A stretch of DNA of 64,000 nucleotides from Setomelanomma holmii (Eukaryota > Ascomycota > Dothideomycetes > Pleosporales > Phaeosphaeriaceae), in NCBI GenBank assembly GCA_010015745.1, contig ML978210.1:62001-126000 (forward strand), written 5' to 3'. The translations under genes and the position numbers were made by a program. Every line of letters starts with the position of its first letter. The first letter of the stretch is position 1. Shown here piece by piece: positions 23,587 through 36,068 of this stretch. The notes under the pieces are model-generated. The model had not been told where the DNA came from, did no database searches, and worked only from the letters and a program-made list of their open reading frames with translations.

Positions 23587-24306
23587 TGTGAAGGCATGCG
23601 GGAGGCAGTGAGGTAGGGGAACGTCAAAAGGTGGACGATATGCAGGGAGATTTTAGTCGAATATATTGCATACTTCGAGGCCAGCTCTACACCTCTCCTA
23701 CTCATCCCTCTTCTCTCTGTCGCTTCTCCCATACACCTTTACCAGCCATCCGACCCACCCAATCACATCCTCGACCCTCACCTCATCGTGTCGTCCCACA
23801 CCCCCGGAACCCTCTAAACCACGCGGCCCGCACAACAAGGATGCGCTCTGTTACATCAATCGCCCAGTACATTCAAAGCACAAGAGCTGGTGTATATGCG
23901 GGAAGGATTTAGCCGGCGGTTGCGATTAGTTTGCAGGTGCAGGTTGACAGGCCAGGATCTCTTGGCCCGCCCTCAATGTGCATGTTATGTGCTACATGTC
24001 TCAAAGGCTGTTACATAAAGGTGTGTAAGTCAATGTAACGATGTAATCTTAAGCGCAGCAGACGGGAGAACGGACATGGGTTCTTGCCAACTTTTTAGGT
24101 TACCGAGTGTCTGGTCGAGCCAACGACGCTCGCTATTATGCTATAAGCTAGCGCAACATTTTCCTCGCTCATCCATGTAAAGAGTGCAATCTTGCATCGT
24201 GAAATGCTCATGCGTGACTCGATCGTGCTGAGATCTCGATGTTGATCATCCGGGGTCGCGCGTCAGCAGGCGAGGACACGAGTGCACCTCCATGACGACA
24301 ACGACT
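23587..24306. other. Intergenic, pyrimidine-rich patch
   Basis: A CT-rich stretch (about 23680-23810) gives Ser/Pro/Thr-rich frames in two phases, compatible with UTR or low-complexity DNA. No gene is supported. Confidence 0.4.
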
Positions 24307-26264
24307 TCAACCACCAATCTTGGCGAGGAGATCATCGTACCTCTTCTTCCAGTGTGCAGCATCTCCACCAGAGCCAACGTCATTTGATCGCGAAACCCTG
24401 GCAGCAGTCAGCGCGCGGTTGAGCTCCTCGATCTGTTCGTCCTTGGCGAGAGCCTGGGTACGCCACAGATCAGCCTGCTTGTAGGTCGGCAGCATATCTT
24501 TGTACTCCTTGTAGGAGCGCTGTGGAACGATTAGCGCATGAGAATTCAGTGTGCCATTATGCTGTGTGCACTTACCTTCGCCAATGTGGTCCACTCTTCC
24601 AGAGCGGCCTGAAGCGCGACCTTCTCCTTCTCAAGACCACGAATGCTCGCCTGCAACCCCGCCTGGACCTGACCGACCGCGGCGACTGCGCCAACGGCAG
24701 GCGCGGCTTGGTTACCTTTGAGCTTCTCAACGGCTTCTAAGAACTCCTTGTTCTCAACCTGGAGGAAAGTGGCTGTCTCGGTCGACTGAGCGCCGGCATT
24801 CGAGACATCCACGAATTTGCTCTGCTTGGACTTGAGGTCTTTGTTCCGGCTTTTCAAGTCATCCCTCTCCTTTTGAAAATCCTGGAGCGTCTCATTGAGA
24901 CTCGCAAACTCTTTGTTGACCTTGACACAGCTTTCTTTCACTTTGTCCAGCTCCGTCTTGAGCTCGCCAACTTGTTCGAGAAGGTTAGCCTTCTCTGTGA
25001 AGAGAGCCGCGTTGTTCTTCTCGAGTTCGGGGAGTTTCGCGAGGCGCTGCTTGAGATCGGTGGACTCCTTGCGCAGGCGGTCCGCCTCTGCGGTCAAGTC
25101 TTCGAGCTTCTTGGTCTGCTCTTTAGTTCTCTAAATTAGTTGTTAGCGTTTCTGATCATGATCCAAAAGGAGACTATATACCGAGAAAGTCTGCGAATGC
25201 TCGGCAGCCATGCGGTTGAACTTCTCTTGGGTCAACTTGTTCTCAGCCTTGACCTTCTCGACCTCCATGCGAGTCCTGTTCTCAAGATCCTTGAGGTTGT
25301 TGACCATCGTGGTTAGATATGCAGTCTTCGCCGTCTCCTTGGCAAGCAAGTCCGACGTCTCCTTCAGCTCAGCTGTGTAACGGTCGGTGGTCGCTTGCTC
25401 ACCGGCCTTCATCTTCTCCTGAAGGTCATTGACGGTTTTCTTGAAGCCCTCGGTATCGGCCAGCAACTGTTTGTTGGACGTCATAAGTTCGTCAAGCTCC
25501 TTCTGAAGTGCGTCGGCCTTTTTCTGATCTTCAAACCGCGTAGCCTGCTCTTCCTCCAGAAGTTGCTTGTATCGGTCAACCTCGCTGCGGAAATTCCCTT
25601 TCTCAAGAGTGAGACGAGATGCCTTCTCCTTGATGTCGTCAAGATCCTTGAGCTTTGCGTTCATCTGCTCTCTGTAATCCTGAAAGGCTTGCTGATGCTC
25701 TAGAATGAGGCCGTGCTGGAGATTGACTTTCTTGTACTGTATGTTCAGCTCCTCTTGCGATTCGCGGTATGTCTCGTTCATGACGGAGGCATGATAGAGT
25801 GCCATGTTGTTGCGCTGCTTTCCGAGGAAGTCAGTCACGGCATCCTTGGCTCCTTTGGCGGCCTCAAAAAGCTGCTCAAGCTCAGCCCATAGATGATCAA
25901 CGTCTTGGAGAGCCGAAGGGTTGTCCTTCTGCACCGCCTCACGGATGAGCTCAAGGAGTCGCCGTGTATTGGACATGGTGGTAGAGACAGTACTGGATAG
26001 CTTCGCGGCATGCTGCTCAACCTCTGCTTTCAAGGCCAGACCTTGAGTTGCGGCTAGCTCGGCATCAGACGATCGAAGGGTCATACTGTCGTTCTGGGTG
26101 GCGGCGATCTGTTCCTTGGTCGCAATGGTATTGTTTGCGGGCGCGATGCCGACCGAAGAGACTGCCGGCGGGACGACCAGCTGAGCCTTCTTGAGGTGCG
26201 GACTAGCGTACTTCGAGTGAGTGAGAGCCGTGGGACCGTAGTAAGTCTGTGGGGGAGGCGTCAT
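24307..26264 (-). CDS. Long coiled-coil protein of unknown function
   Basis: Three exons (26264-25182, 25130-24576, 24519-24307; introns 51 and 56 nt), 616 residues. After a polar head (MTPPPQTYYGPTALTHSKYA) and an Ala/Gln-rich region, almost all of residues 90-600 is charged heptad sequence, with blocks such as EEQATRFEDQKKADALQKEL, RTKEQTKKLEDLTAEADRL and LDKVKESCVKVNKEFASLNE. A Gly/Ala/Val-rich break (AAPAVGAVAAVGQVQAG) interrupts the coil near residue 510. The C terminus ends HWKKRYDDLLAKIGG. It looks like a structural or tethering protein (Golgin, septal or cytoskeletal type), but nothing fixes its location. I recognise no named family. Confidence 0.75.
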
Positions 26265-28993
26265 GGTGAGAGCTTTGTTACAAAGTTCTCAGCACAAGCC
26301 TGGTGAGGTATCGGATGGGCTGCTGCACGCACCGTATGCAACGAAGTCGATACTCAACAGAGTTGTCCTTTCCGAGAGAGCTGTTCAGGCTCGGCTGCTG
26401 CTTTACGTGGCTCTGCGTTGATGCAATTCCGACTTGCCTGCACTGCGCGGCTCGACTTACGACTATCTCAATTGCGCGCGGTAGAGATCGTTTTGCGGTG
26501 GCGGAGTGAAATGGCGGGGTCAAGGTGATGTTGTTGTGAAAATTGAGGCTATCATCGAAGTGTGTGAAATTGGCAGTCGCAATACCTGGGCAACGCCGAT
26601 GGTACCCACGCCTTCACCTCACCACGTTGAGGTGTAACTTTTGGTGGACTCTCGGCATAGAGTACCGAGTAACGAAGTGAACAAACGTATGAAAGCCAAA
26701 TACACTGCCTACTGGATGCTCATTGCGAGGATTGAGCTGATCGAGTGCAACACGTGACTTGGTCACCCACCTTCGGGCTCCATTTGCCAATTTCCATACG
26801 TCCATGGGTGATATCTCTACCAACAGCGCTTCATGGTTGGCTCACATGAAGGAGTGCGTACCAATGGATGCTTGCGACATAATTGATACTGCGTCAAAGG
26901 AGATAAGAACGTGAAGAAGTGTGAATGTAAAGCTAAATGGAATGGAAATACCCTATCAGACCGTGTGTAGAATTGCCTACTTGTACATCTACCATTTTGC
27001 ATGCCATATCCATCTTGGAGTCTTGTTCCGTAAGGAGTACGCAATGTAGAGAAGGACGACGGCTGATGGGCAAAAGCTGGAAAGAGGCACTGGAAAAAGG
27101 GAGACATAACAATAGTTGACCACACTTACCCTGATATATCAAGAGACGATAGCCAGCACTCTGCTGAACCTAACAGAGAAGTACTCGAAGGAATTGCCCG
27201 AGCTTGGCGTGCTGGAGGACAACGAGAGCCTGTTGGACTAGTGCAAGTAGTACGCTCTATGGTATCAGCCCACGAGCACACGACAACTTCCTCGGCTCGT
27301 AGCTGGACGCTACATCTTGATCCTCAATGCCAACAACGTGCCGGCCGGGTTTCGGCTGGCGTCGGCGTCGTGGCTCCGAACGCCGTCCCGAAGAACGCGC
27401 AGGTATCGCGACAATGTGGAGCAAAAGCAAGCATGGAAGGAGGAATGAGTGGAATCCAGGAGCCCAGAATAGCAAGACACTTTTTACGAAGAGGGTTGAG
27501 GATGGAAAAAAGCAAGTTAGGCACCCAACACGAAGTCATGTATCCAGGAATGGGGTCGCGGTCCTATTGGCGAACAAGAATCGCATCCAAGTCAGGCTCA
27601 TTCACCGACTCGGGTCTTCCGTCTGTTCCGCGTGGAGGTCGATGTGGCAGCAGCGTGCAGGAGCGCCGTTGCACGAGCTCGACGAGAGGCAGACGTGACC
27701 CAGCAGCGTGCACCCCAGAGGTGGCGTTCGGAAACCGACAAGCGAGGCTGAACAAGCTTGCTGCACGATGAATCCTTCCGATACCTGAGACCAGTATAGC
27801 CTATTTGTGGAGGTCGTATCCAATAAATCCTCATTTCCTGGTCGCATTGCAGTGCTTGATCGCAGCGTGGAATCCGTCAGAAGGGGCCTCTCTAGCAATC
27901 GAACTGCTGAGGTCCACACGATACAGCCCTTTTACCCAGAGACTGAGCAGGATTCCCTGGCCTGGCGGCCTCTGCTGACGCGGGACCCTGCTTATGGGAG
28001 AATGTAACACATGGCACCCATACATGCGCTCAACGCTCTTTGTGACCGCATACCGAGTGTGTGTAAGAGGTGGTTGCGCATGAAGGGATGGCTGTCAGAG
28101 GGTACGCCATTTTGATAGCAGAGCACACAGTCGGGGCTAGCGCTTCTGCTCGGCTGTTCCCGTGCAGATTGTGGTCTGAAACACAGGTACCCAGGGGGCG
28201 GAATTTGCTGTCCAACTGCCGTGGCGGGCGCATGGGGCGATGAAAATGGACAAAGATCTTCCTCGTCCGGGCACGAGCCATTGTGGTCGTGCTGAGCGTC
28301 GTACATTTCGGCGGAGTCCTGCAATGAGTACAGGTACAATATCGGCTGCAAGTGAGGTCACTGGAAAGTAGAATTGTATCCCGGTGCGCTGGTTACTTTG
28401 GCAGCTAGTCTGGACGCAGTGGTCCGGATCGCTCGTGGCTTTGTCCATGGCGCGAGACTTTTAATATCTGATCCTGCCGCAGCGGCGAGCGACTGCAGTT
28501 GCGCACAGACGCCATCACACCGCGAACGGTGCCAGTCTGCGGGTTCAGGGATTATTTATTCGGTAAGGCGCGTCGCTGGTAGTGTTTCTCTCGCCGCCCC
28601 GAGTAGAACAAGCTCGATTCCCTCTCGCCAGTCGTTCCAAAGTTTCTCTGTTGCTGGTGCAAGTGCTTCACCGATCGCGCCTTCCACTTGCTTCTTATGT
28701 GCCTTCCTCGGACCGCGCTCGCTTGAAGTTTAGCTAGCTCTAGCCCGGCCGCCCATCCAATCGTCGCGCCCACCCGTCGATGGCACTCTCTCCGCAACCC
28801 CTCCCTCCCTTCAGCTTAATCTACTTACCGAAACTCCGGCAGCGCTGATAGCTGGGCGAGGCTTCGACCGCAAACTTGGTGCCTGCATGCTGTAGTGCGC
28901 CGGTCGCTCTTTCCTCAAACCTTCCTGCTGTCACTACCTGCTGCTCGACACACGTCCCAACGATCCAGCGCGTCGCTTATGGCCCCTGCGATC
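26265..28993. other. Long intergenic region upstream of G-alpha
   Basis: About 2.7 kb between divergent genes; no protein-coding signal recognised. It must hold both promoters. Short frames at 27241-27834 overlap on both strands and have no motif. Confidence 0.45.
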
Positions 28994-30159
28994 ATGTGCT
29001 TTGGACGCAAACCCGCAGACCCTGAATTCAGGAAGAATGAAGACATTGAGAAGTCGTTGCGCGTGGACAGGAAGCGAGCAGAGCGCGAGGTGAAGCTGCT
29101 GCTGCTCGGTACGTGGCCAATGGCATCAGAGATGGATTATCAAACTGACTTGGGACGATAGGTGCTGGTGAGAGCGGCAAGTCAACAGTGCTCAAGCAGA
29201 TGCGAATTATCAATGCTGGTGGGTTCGGCAAGACTGAGCGCAAGACATGGCGAGCGACCATCTTCAACAATCTGGTCTCCGCATTTCAGACAATTTACGC
29301 TGCGATGCAAGAGGACGATACAGACTTTGAAGATGAGGACAACATTGTTGGTTGCTTGCCCCACCTATGAGTGATACGCCTAACTCGTGTCTAGCGATAT
29401 TCAGAGCTCGTCAATGCTGCACCAGACATTGGCACCGAGGAGCCCATGCCTGAAGAGTTCCTCACGGCCTTTAACTGCCTGTGGGCAGATAAGGGTGTGC
29501 AGCTGACCATTCTTAAGGGCAACCAATATGCCCTGCACGATAATTTGAGCTACTTCTTCCAGGACATCGAACGGCTCTTCCAAAAGGACTTCCTACCCAC
29601 CGACCAAGACATTCTCCGCACACGATTACGAACCACCGGCATCTCGGAGACGATTTTTGAACTGGGCAATCTCACATACAAGATGGTCGACGTCGGTGGT
29701 CAGCGGTCCGAACGGAAGAAGTGGATACACGTCTTCGACAATGTGCAGGTTGTGCTGTTCCTTGTCGCCATCAGCGGTTACGATCACGTCCTCGTGGAAG
29801 ACCGCAACGGGAACCAAATGCACGAAGCGCTCATGCTATTCGAATCCATCTCCAACTCCAAATACTTCGAGAAGTCAGCGCTTATCCTCTTCCTCAACAA
29901 GATCGATCTGTTCCGAGAGAAGATTGCTGGTGGCATGAGCCCCATCAGCAAGGTTTTCCCAGACTACACCGGCTCGCACACCGATATCGAGGCTGGTATG
30001 GAGTTCTTCGCTAACAAATTCCGCAACCTCGTACGGCAGCCTAAGAAGGAGGTCTACGTGCATTACACAAATGCAACCGACACAGATTTGCTGAAGAAGA
30101 CGATGGCATCAGTACAAGACATGATCGTCCAGCGCAATCTCAACGCTCTCATTCTGTAA
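28994..30159 (+). CDS. Heterotrimeric G protein alpha subunit, fungal group II
   Basis: GTP-binding alpha subunit that couples receptors to effectors at the plasma membrane. Exons 28994-29108, 29162-29346, 29395-30159 give 354 residues. Motifs: P-loop GAGESGKSTVLKQ, switch I RLRTTGISE, switch II VDVGGQRSERKKW, NKID (FLNKIDLF), TNATDTD. The N terminus MCFGRKP has no Gly2 for myristoylation but has Cys2 for palmitoylation, and the C terminus NALIL lacks the Cys at -4 that pertussis toxin modifies; both fit group II (N. crassa GNA-2 type) rather than groups I or III. An in-frame ATG 15 nt upstream is less likely because family members begin MCFG. Group II members modulate, often weakly, growth and conidiation (established for other fungi). 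Confidence 0.93.
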
Positions 30160-31679
30160 TTGCACCATTCTTAACCCTCATTCGACGGTAATTCATGCAG
30201 GGTCCGACCATCAGCTACTAGCACCTTCACTACACCACTGTGCAAACGAGCGCAAGACATGCGTCTGTCCAGCCAGAGTATTCACGACCGCATCGAGATC
30301 CGTCCTTATCTTCACGACCGCCAAACGCAAGCAACTGTACGGTCGTCTTCACATTATACCCACAATTTTTCTTCGTCGTTGTTTAAGAGAACGAGTTTAC
30401 GACATAATTTCCCTATCTTCGGGTTCTGGAAGAGAAGCGTCCGCGGCAGTGCAGCGGTAGATTGGCAGCAACAGGGATTGTGTTTGCAAGCGGGCAGCAA
30501 TAGTGCAGAAGAGCGGACGGACATTTTTCATTGTTCCAAAACACACGCATCTCCAATCTGTTTCCAGGCATTAGCGTTCGGTGGGCTGGACATCTGCTTC
30601 ATGGCTTTTACTGAGACGTCATGGCCACGATTTTTCCTTGATACAACTGCTTGGATGGATGCGAGAGGCTGCAAAGGCGGACTTGGAGGCATAATATATT
30701 ACGCTGCATGAGGATATGCATGTGTGGCTAGATTTGCAAATGTCACGGAATGTAACGTTTATTGCATTGTCAGTGCGCACATACATGAGCTCCTTTTGCT
30801 TGCAGCGCAATTCGAATACTGGATGTCGCTCCGTGCAGTTTGTGGCCTGCATTCCGTACAACATTTGCCGGACTCCGAACGCAGAGTGGTACAACTGTAC
30901 ACGGCAGTAAAGATGTCCAGTGTGCAAACAACTTAGCAATATGACATAAGCCATAAGGAGTTCTACCAAGTTGGAGATAGAACGATGGGCACAGCAGTGG
31001 CTTGGTTGACTGGCTCCATGCACGAGGGCGGCGTGGTCGTGGTTCACCGGCGAAGCGAAGGTGGAGGGCAGAGAATCGGTCATTGTCGACCAATCGCTTC
31101 TGAAACTTTGACAAAGATGGCAAGGAGTCTCAAAGGCACGCAGCGAACCGATAAGATCACCGTCTACGTGATGTAGAGCTATCTTTGCGTACGGTACCCG
31201 AGTTGTGGGGCGCGTAAGGGCTATCGCAGGCAGACTTGAGAATGCTCACAAGACAGACTTCGTCAATCTGTACACAAGAGATGCCGTTGGCGTATGGGGG
31301 ATCATGCCATGTCGTGTAATACAGCTCAGCACATGAGCATGATCGATGATCGTTGCCTACATAGCTGGAAGGTGGGACAAGGAGTCAGCAGTTGGAGGCG
31401 AAGTGGGCAAGATACCAACCGAAAAGGTTGTCTGCCAAGGTCTGGATAAGATTGGAACGTAATTTGAGAAGTTAGGTGGAAGTAAGACTGCGCCATTAAT
31501 GTTCCTGAATATGATGCAACATGAAGTCGGTCTGGCTGAGTCGAACTGCGGCGCGTGGCATGTGACGCTGATCGGACGGATAAACTTCGGCGGGCCCTAC
31601 CGGGTAGCACCTGCAGCAAGTCTTGCCTTGAGCCGCATCCAACCTCATCGGCAACACCACCCCTCCATTATAGCTGGCC
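30160..31679. other. Intergenic, nothing recognised
   Basis: 1.5 kb with only short overlapping frames on both strands and no motif. Confidence 0.45.
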
Positions 31680-32601
31680 ATGTTCGCGCCCTCCTTTGCG
31701 AGAGTCGCACGCTCGACCTCGTCCATATCAGCCACACCAGCCGGGCCCCTCTGCCGTGCTGCTCTGTGCTCCGCGCCAAAGCCCTTCCGCCCGAGTCACC
31801 AACGGCGATACTCGTCCTCGAAGTCGTCGATACCACCGAGCAACAAGAAGAAGGCGGCCGAGGAACTAGAGCAGAATGCACCCGCACGGCTTCAGGGTCA
31901 GGAGGCAGACGCGAAGTCGGCCGACGTAATAACGGAGTTATCTGTTTCGACCTCGATGAACAACATCCCTCATGTCCCGGCTACGACACACATCCACGAT
32001 GCGGGTATGTATTGTATACGAAAACGCCTTCCATGCATACTGACTGGCAATAGACGTGAAGCTCTCGTCCTTCTTCGCCCTTCACCGGCCGATACCCTTC
32101 CACAGAGAAGCTTGGCAGCAACCTGCGACCATGGACGTATTTGATGCTTTGTTTGAAAAGCATGAACCGAACGATATGCGCGTGATACAACGAACGAAGC
32201 AAACACTCAGCGATTTCGTACAGAGCTTGCATGCCGGCATCGATGCGCAAGAGGAAATGCAAGAGCAGGCTGCGTTCATGCAAGAGACAACTCATCACCT
32301 CGATGGGCCGCCAACAGAAGAGAGCATCAACTTTTACGCATCTCAGATTCCCCACTTCCATCCTCCGCCACCACCAGTCGCATTCGATCCCTTTGCGCCC
32401 AATCAGCGCATCACAGAAGTCACTCTCCCTTCCGAGCGGATAGAACGGTTTACAACGTTCCGGGAACATGTTCGACGGCGGCGAGGCGGTATGCTGCTGA
32501 TTAGCGTCAAGCGACAGCGGAAACTAAAGATGAAGAAGCACAAGTACAAGAAGCTGATGAAGAGGACAAGGCTGTTGCGACGGAAGTTGGATCGTACATA
32601 A
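31680..32601 (+). CDS. Mitochondrial small ribosomal subunit protein mS38 (Cox24/DUF1713 type)
   Basis: mS38 (yeast Cox24/Qri5, animal AURKAIP1) binds the decoding region of the mitoribosome small subunit. Exons 31680-32004 and 32054-32601, intron 49 nt, 290 residues. The N terminus is a strong presequence (MFAPSFARVARSTSSIS) with a processing-like site HQRRYSSSKSS near residue 43. After the splice the protein reads DVKLSSFFALHRPIPFHREA. The diagnostic part is the last 35 residues: MLLISVKRQRKLKMKKHKYK followed by KLMKRTRLLRRKL, the basic helix that inserts into rRNA. The long middle part is variable in fungi. Confidence 0.88.
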
Positions 32602-33668
32602 TAGACACAAAGCGACGGCGTTTGGCCCTCCGCGACCACCGGATATCGCATCTCGCAGGTGTGTGAATCAACGATATGAATGCCCAGTGGATGCCATTCC
32701 GATCGTGCAATGATGCATCTGGGCTTTGCACAGGGTCCTTGGCTCATGCTCGTGCGGCCCTCTGACGATGCGTCCCCGCGACTCGGTTTGCGGAAGGCAT
32801 GAAGTATTCACTCTCCTCTTTCTTCTCTTTCTGAGCATTTTTTGGTGCTTTTGGGCATAGTGTTGCATAGGGCCTCGCATTCTCTTTCCAATGCCACCAC
32901 CCACTTATTTACAGCCACGCGTAAATTTTGCATGATGTTTCCCTCCGCAATTGCTTCGTTTGCAGTATTCTCGATTCTCTTTGCACAGATTTGAGCGGTG
33001 CTCTGAACGCATTATGTTCTCGTCCGTGTCAAGATGGCGGCTACAGATGTGGTGCGGTACCCTGAAACCCCACCGCGACTGAGGCTGTCACAACATGCCC
33101 CAGCCTCGCCTTCGGCAACACCAACACTCGAACAGTCGCTCCACAGACGTGCCTTAACCGACTCGTCTTAAGGCGTACCGAAGTCGCAGCCCGCAAATCA
33201 TACGTTCCATCGCGCTCAAGATCGCATGACGCCTTGGCAGGGACGCCTTCCTAGTCATCTTCCACCGCTTTTCCAATGCTTCCTGCGATCCTTGGCGGAT
33301 GTTTGGCACAGTTTACCAGGGCTGCACGCAGTATTCGAGACATGCAATTTCCTTGTCGTGTCGTCATGGGAGGCATGGCGCTTGCAGGAACGCAGGCCCG
33401 GAAAGCGAAGCTCAAGTGCATTGAGATATAAAAGGTATGGGTATCGCGCCCACAGTTGAAGACCAGCAACTCGACGCCTCTTCGCAGTAGCATCAGCACT
33501 TTTCGGTCTTTTCCTTCGCTTTTTATTTAGTCTCTCTTTTGAGTACTCATTCACTTCGCAAGCCCCGGTCGGCAATCTTTTTGACAGCACAGAGCTAGTC
33601 TCACATTCGCTATATCTTAACGTCTAACGACCGTCTTTTCGATTGTTTATATTCGCATATCCGCCATC
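32602..33668. other. Promoter-side intergenic region of the repeat protein
   Basis: No gene seen. The last 250 bp are pyrimidine-rich (CTTTTCGGTCTTTTCCTTCG type), a common feature of fungal core promoters, and include a TATA-like box at 33427. Confidence 0.5.
33427..33433 (+). promoter_or_regulatory. Putative TATA box of the secreted repeat protein gene
   Basis: TATAAAA followed by GG, 236 nt upstream of the ATG at 33669 and followed by a CT-rich stretch, as in strongly expressed fungal genes. Functional role is inferred from motif and position. Confidence 0.45.
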
Positions 33669-35116
33669 ATGGTCTCCAAGGTTATCCTTATCACGGCGGT
33701 CATCGCCTACGTCGAGGCACGTTTCGGTCAGGAACAGGTTCCCATTTCTGCCATCTCCGCTGTGAAGGGTGGTGCTTCTGGCGCTGCGGCCACGATCGCT
33801 GGTGCTACTGTCAGCGATCTTCTTGGTGCAGCCAACTCTTGTGCTAAGGTAAGAATCAATCACTCTATACAGCCTCCCGCGGGGCTTGGAAAGTCGAAAG
33901 TAGGAACAAGGCGGGCAGCGCAATATCAGCACTACAACACTCGCGCCACACACTAGAGTCTAAGATCGACTCTTTAGTGTTGCGAAGGCATCCAATTTAT
34001 ACTTTACTCGCAATTTAAAGAGAAAGTTCATAGCGTTGCTGTGTTGTAGCTGTTGATAGCTCCGGCCTATTTCAGACTTTCCAAGCTCCACGAGAGATAG
34101 CTTGATTGATAACTAACAGTCAACAGCTCAGCCGTGCCGATCAAATCGTCTCTGAGCTCGGCGGCGGCGCTGATGCCATCGCCGCAGCTATCGGCCTCGT
34201 TGCCGCAGAGAAGAACACCAACCCATTCGCCAACAACAACACTCAGAACGTCTGCGGTGACGCCTCTCTTCCCGCCACCCCTGAACTCCGTGGTATCACG
34301 CCCCTCATCGACCCCGCTGTCGATGTCAACGGTGCCGTTGCAGCCCTCAGCAAGCAGACACAGGCCAGCCCTCTCAAAGCCGATGGCATGAGTGTCTTTG
34401 ATCTTCTCAGCGCGGCTGGGTTCGGCAACCTTGTTGCGTCTCAAGCTGCCGCTAGTGGAGCGGCGGCTGGAGGAAACCAGAATGCTGGCAATGCCAACCA
34501 GAACCAGAACCAGAACCAGGGCAACGCCAGTCAAGCTGCCGGTAACGCTAATGCTAATGCTGGCAACAACGCTGCTGCTGCTGATCCCTGTAGCCAAGTT
34601 GATGCTGGAGCAGCCGCTGGAAACGCCACTCAGGATGCTACCGGTAACGCAAACTCAAATGCAGGAAACGCAAACGCAGGCAACAACGCCAATGCCGGCG
34701 CTGCAGCTGGCGTCCAAGCCTCCTCCATCGCCGGCCTCGACTTCGGCGAATGCACACCAACCATAACCTTCCAAGGCGGCGAAGGCAACCGCCCAGCCAC
34801 AGAGTTTACATTCCAGATCGCCGACCCGGTAGCTCGCGGTGGGCAAGGCGAAGCCCTGAACCCCAATATCATCACCAACGCTCTATGCAACCAGCTCACG
34901 AACGTCTGTGATGCGAATGCGGCGGCTAAGGCGGCGTGTTTGGATGCCAAGGCGAAGGTTGCTGCCGCGGGCACGAGGGATAAGAGCACGGCGGATTTGT
35001 TTAACACTGCGCTCGGATTTGCGGGCGCGGTTACGAATCCCGCGGGGGGTCCGGCCAATCCACCTGCTGCGGCTGCGAAGGCGGCGAGAAGGATGAGGAG
35101 GGGGCTTAGGGCTTAG
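33669..35116 (+). CDS. Secreted Asn/Ala/Gly/Gln-repeat protein
   Basis: Two exons (33669-33848, 34127-35116) with a long 278-nt intron; 389 residues. The first 17 residues (MVSKVILITAVIAYVEA) are a signal peptide. The first 140 residues form a helical Ala-rich domain (AISAVKGGASGAAATIAGAT; LSRADQIVSELGGGADAIAA). Residues about 165-260 are a low-complexity repeat of N, A, G and Q. The C-terminal 130 residues carry a Cys-containing domain (GECTPTITFQGGEG; ALCNQLTNVCDANAAAKAAC) and a basic end (ARRMRRGLRA). Similar proteins are called circumsporozoite-like or cell-wall proteins in fungi, without known function. It may be a wall or matrix component or an effector (inference). Confidence 0.82.
34496..34519 (+). 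repeat. AACCAG hexamer run inside the repeat protein
   Basis: Four perfect tandem AACCAG units encoding Asn-Gln dipeptides. The hexamer keeps frame, so copy-number change would lengthen or shorten the protein without a frameshift. Confidence 0.9.
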
Positions 35117-36068
35117 ATGGATTAAGTAGAGGTTGAGGGAAAAGTGGTGCGTGTTGGATGAGGAGATGGATTAGAAGGAGTTGGTGTCTGGGATCAGGAT
35201 TGGGATTGGTATGGGTGTTTGTTATTGGGCATGCAATTGCGGCCTTGAGGTGGTGGATGAGTGGTGTTTGAACTTGTATGATTACCGGACTGGACTTGAG
35301 AACATTATGAAACTGAGATGATGACGCTCTCTGGAGCTTTGAAACATGTTTCTTCTCCCTTTGAGATGATGACTTAGGAGGCCTCTTGAGGGATTCTGAA
35401 GAAGCTTTTCTTGGAGCGCACGCATTTTAGTGCAGAATATAAGACAAGACTCTACACAGTCTGGTGCTTACTAGCTGATGGGTAGGAATTTCTCAAGCGA
35501 TTTGCCCGTGTCAATATGTTGCAGTGAATGCAGTGAATCAAAAGGTAACCGCGCGAAGCAGTAAGTCAAGTGTGGAACCGCGCAGGGCAGTAAATCTGAG
35601 TATCATGTGCTCTGTATTGTTGTCTGCTCCGTTGGTGATGACCTCTTCCCAAGCCATCAGCAGCGTCTGTTTACATGACGTATTTATGATCCAGTTCAGG
35701 TAAGTGGTGCATGATATGATGAGGAAGCAGCATCAGACCGCCAGCACGTGGCACACGTGATGCGCTCCTCTCATAAACCGTCACACAATATGCCAAGTCT
35801 GACCAAGTTTACACAGATGCGTAGCAATGAGGTGGAAGAGAGCCCGTAACGTGAGCAAAGGTTTGTAGTAGTAGCCACACAACGATGGGCTGGATTAACT
35901 GTATTACATTGTGATGATATGTACCTATGTATGCTCCTTACTTCCACATTCCCTTCCCAATAAACGCCAAAACGCCATGCTAGTATCGTCATCGAATCAT
36001 GTCTCTACCGTCCTCTCTTCACCCTTACATCCTTACCTACGCACACATTCTCCTCATACAACCCCCTC
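35117..36068. other. Intergenic, nothing recognised
   Basis: 3' flanks of two convergent genes; no coding signal. Confidence 0.45.

Noticed and set aside
34067..34597. Minus-strand 176-codon frame
   Set aside because: It is antisense to the repeat region of the secreted protein; its Val/Ser/Leu monotony is the complement of the Asn/Ala repeat.
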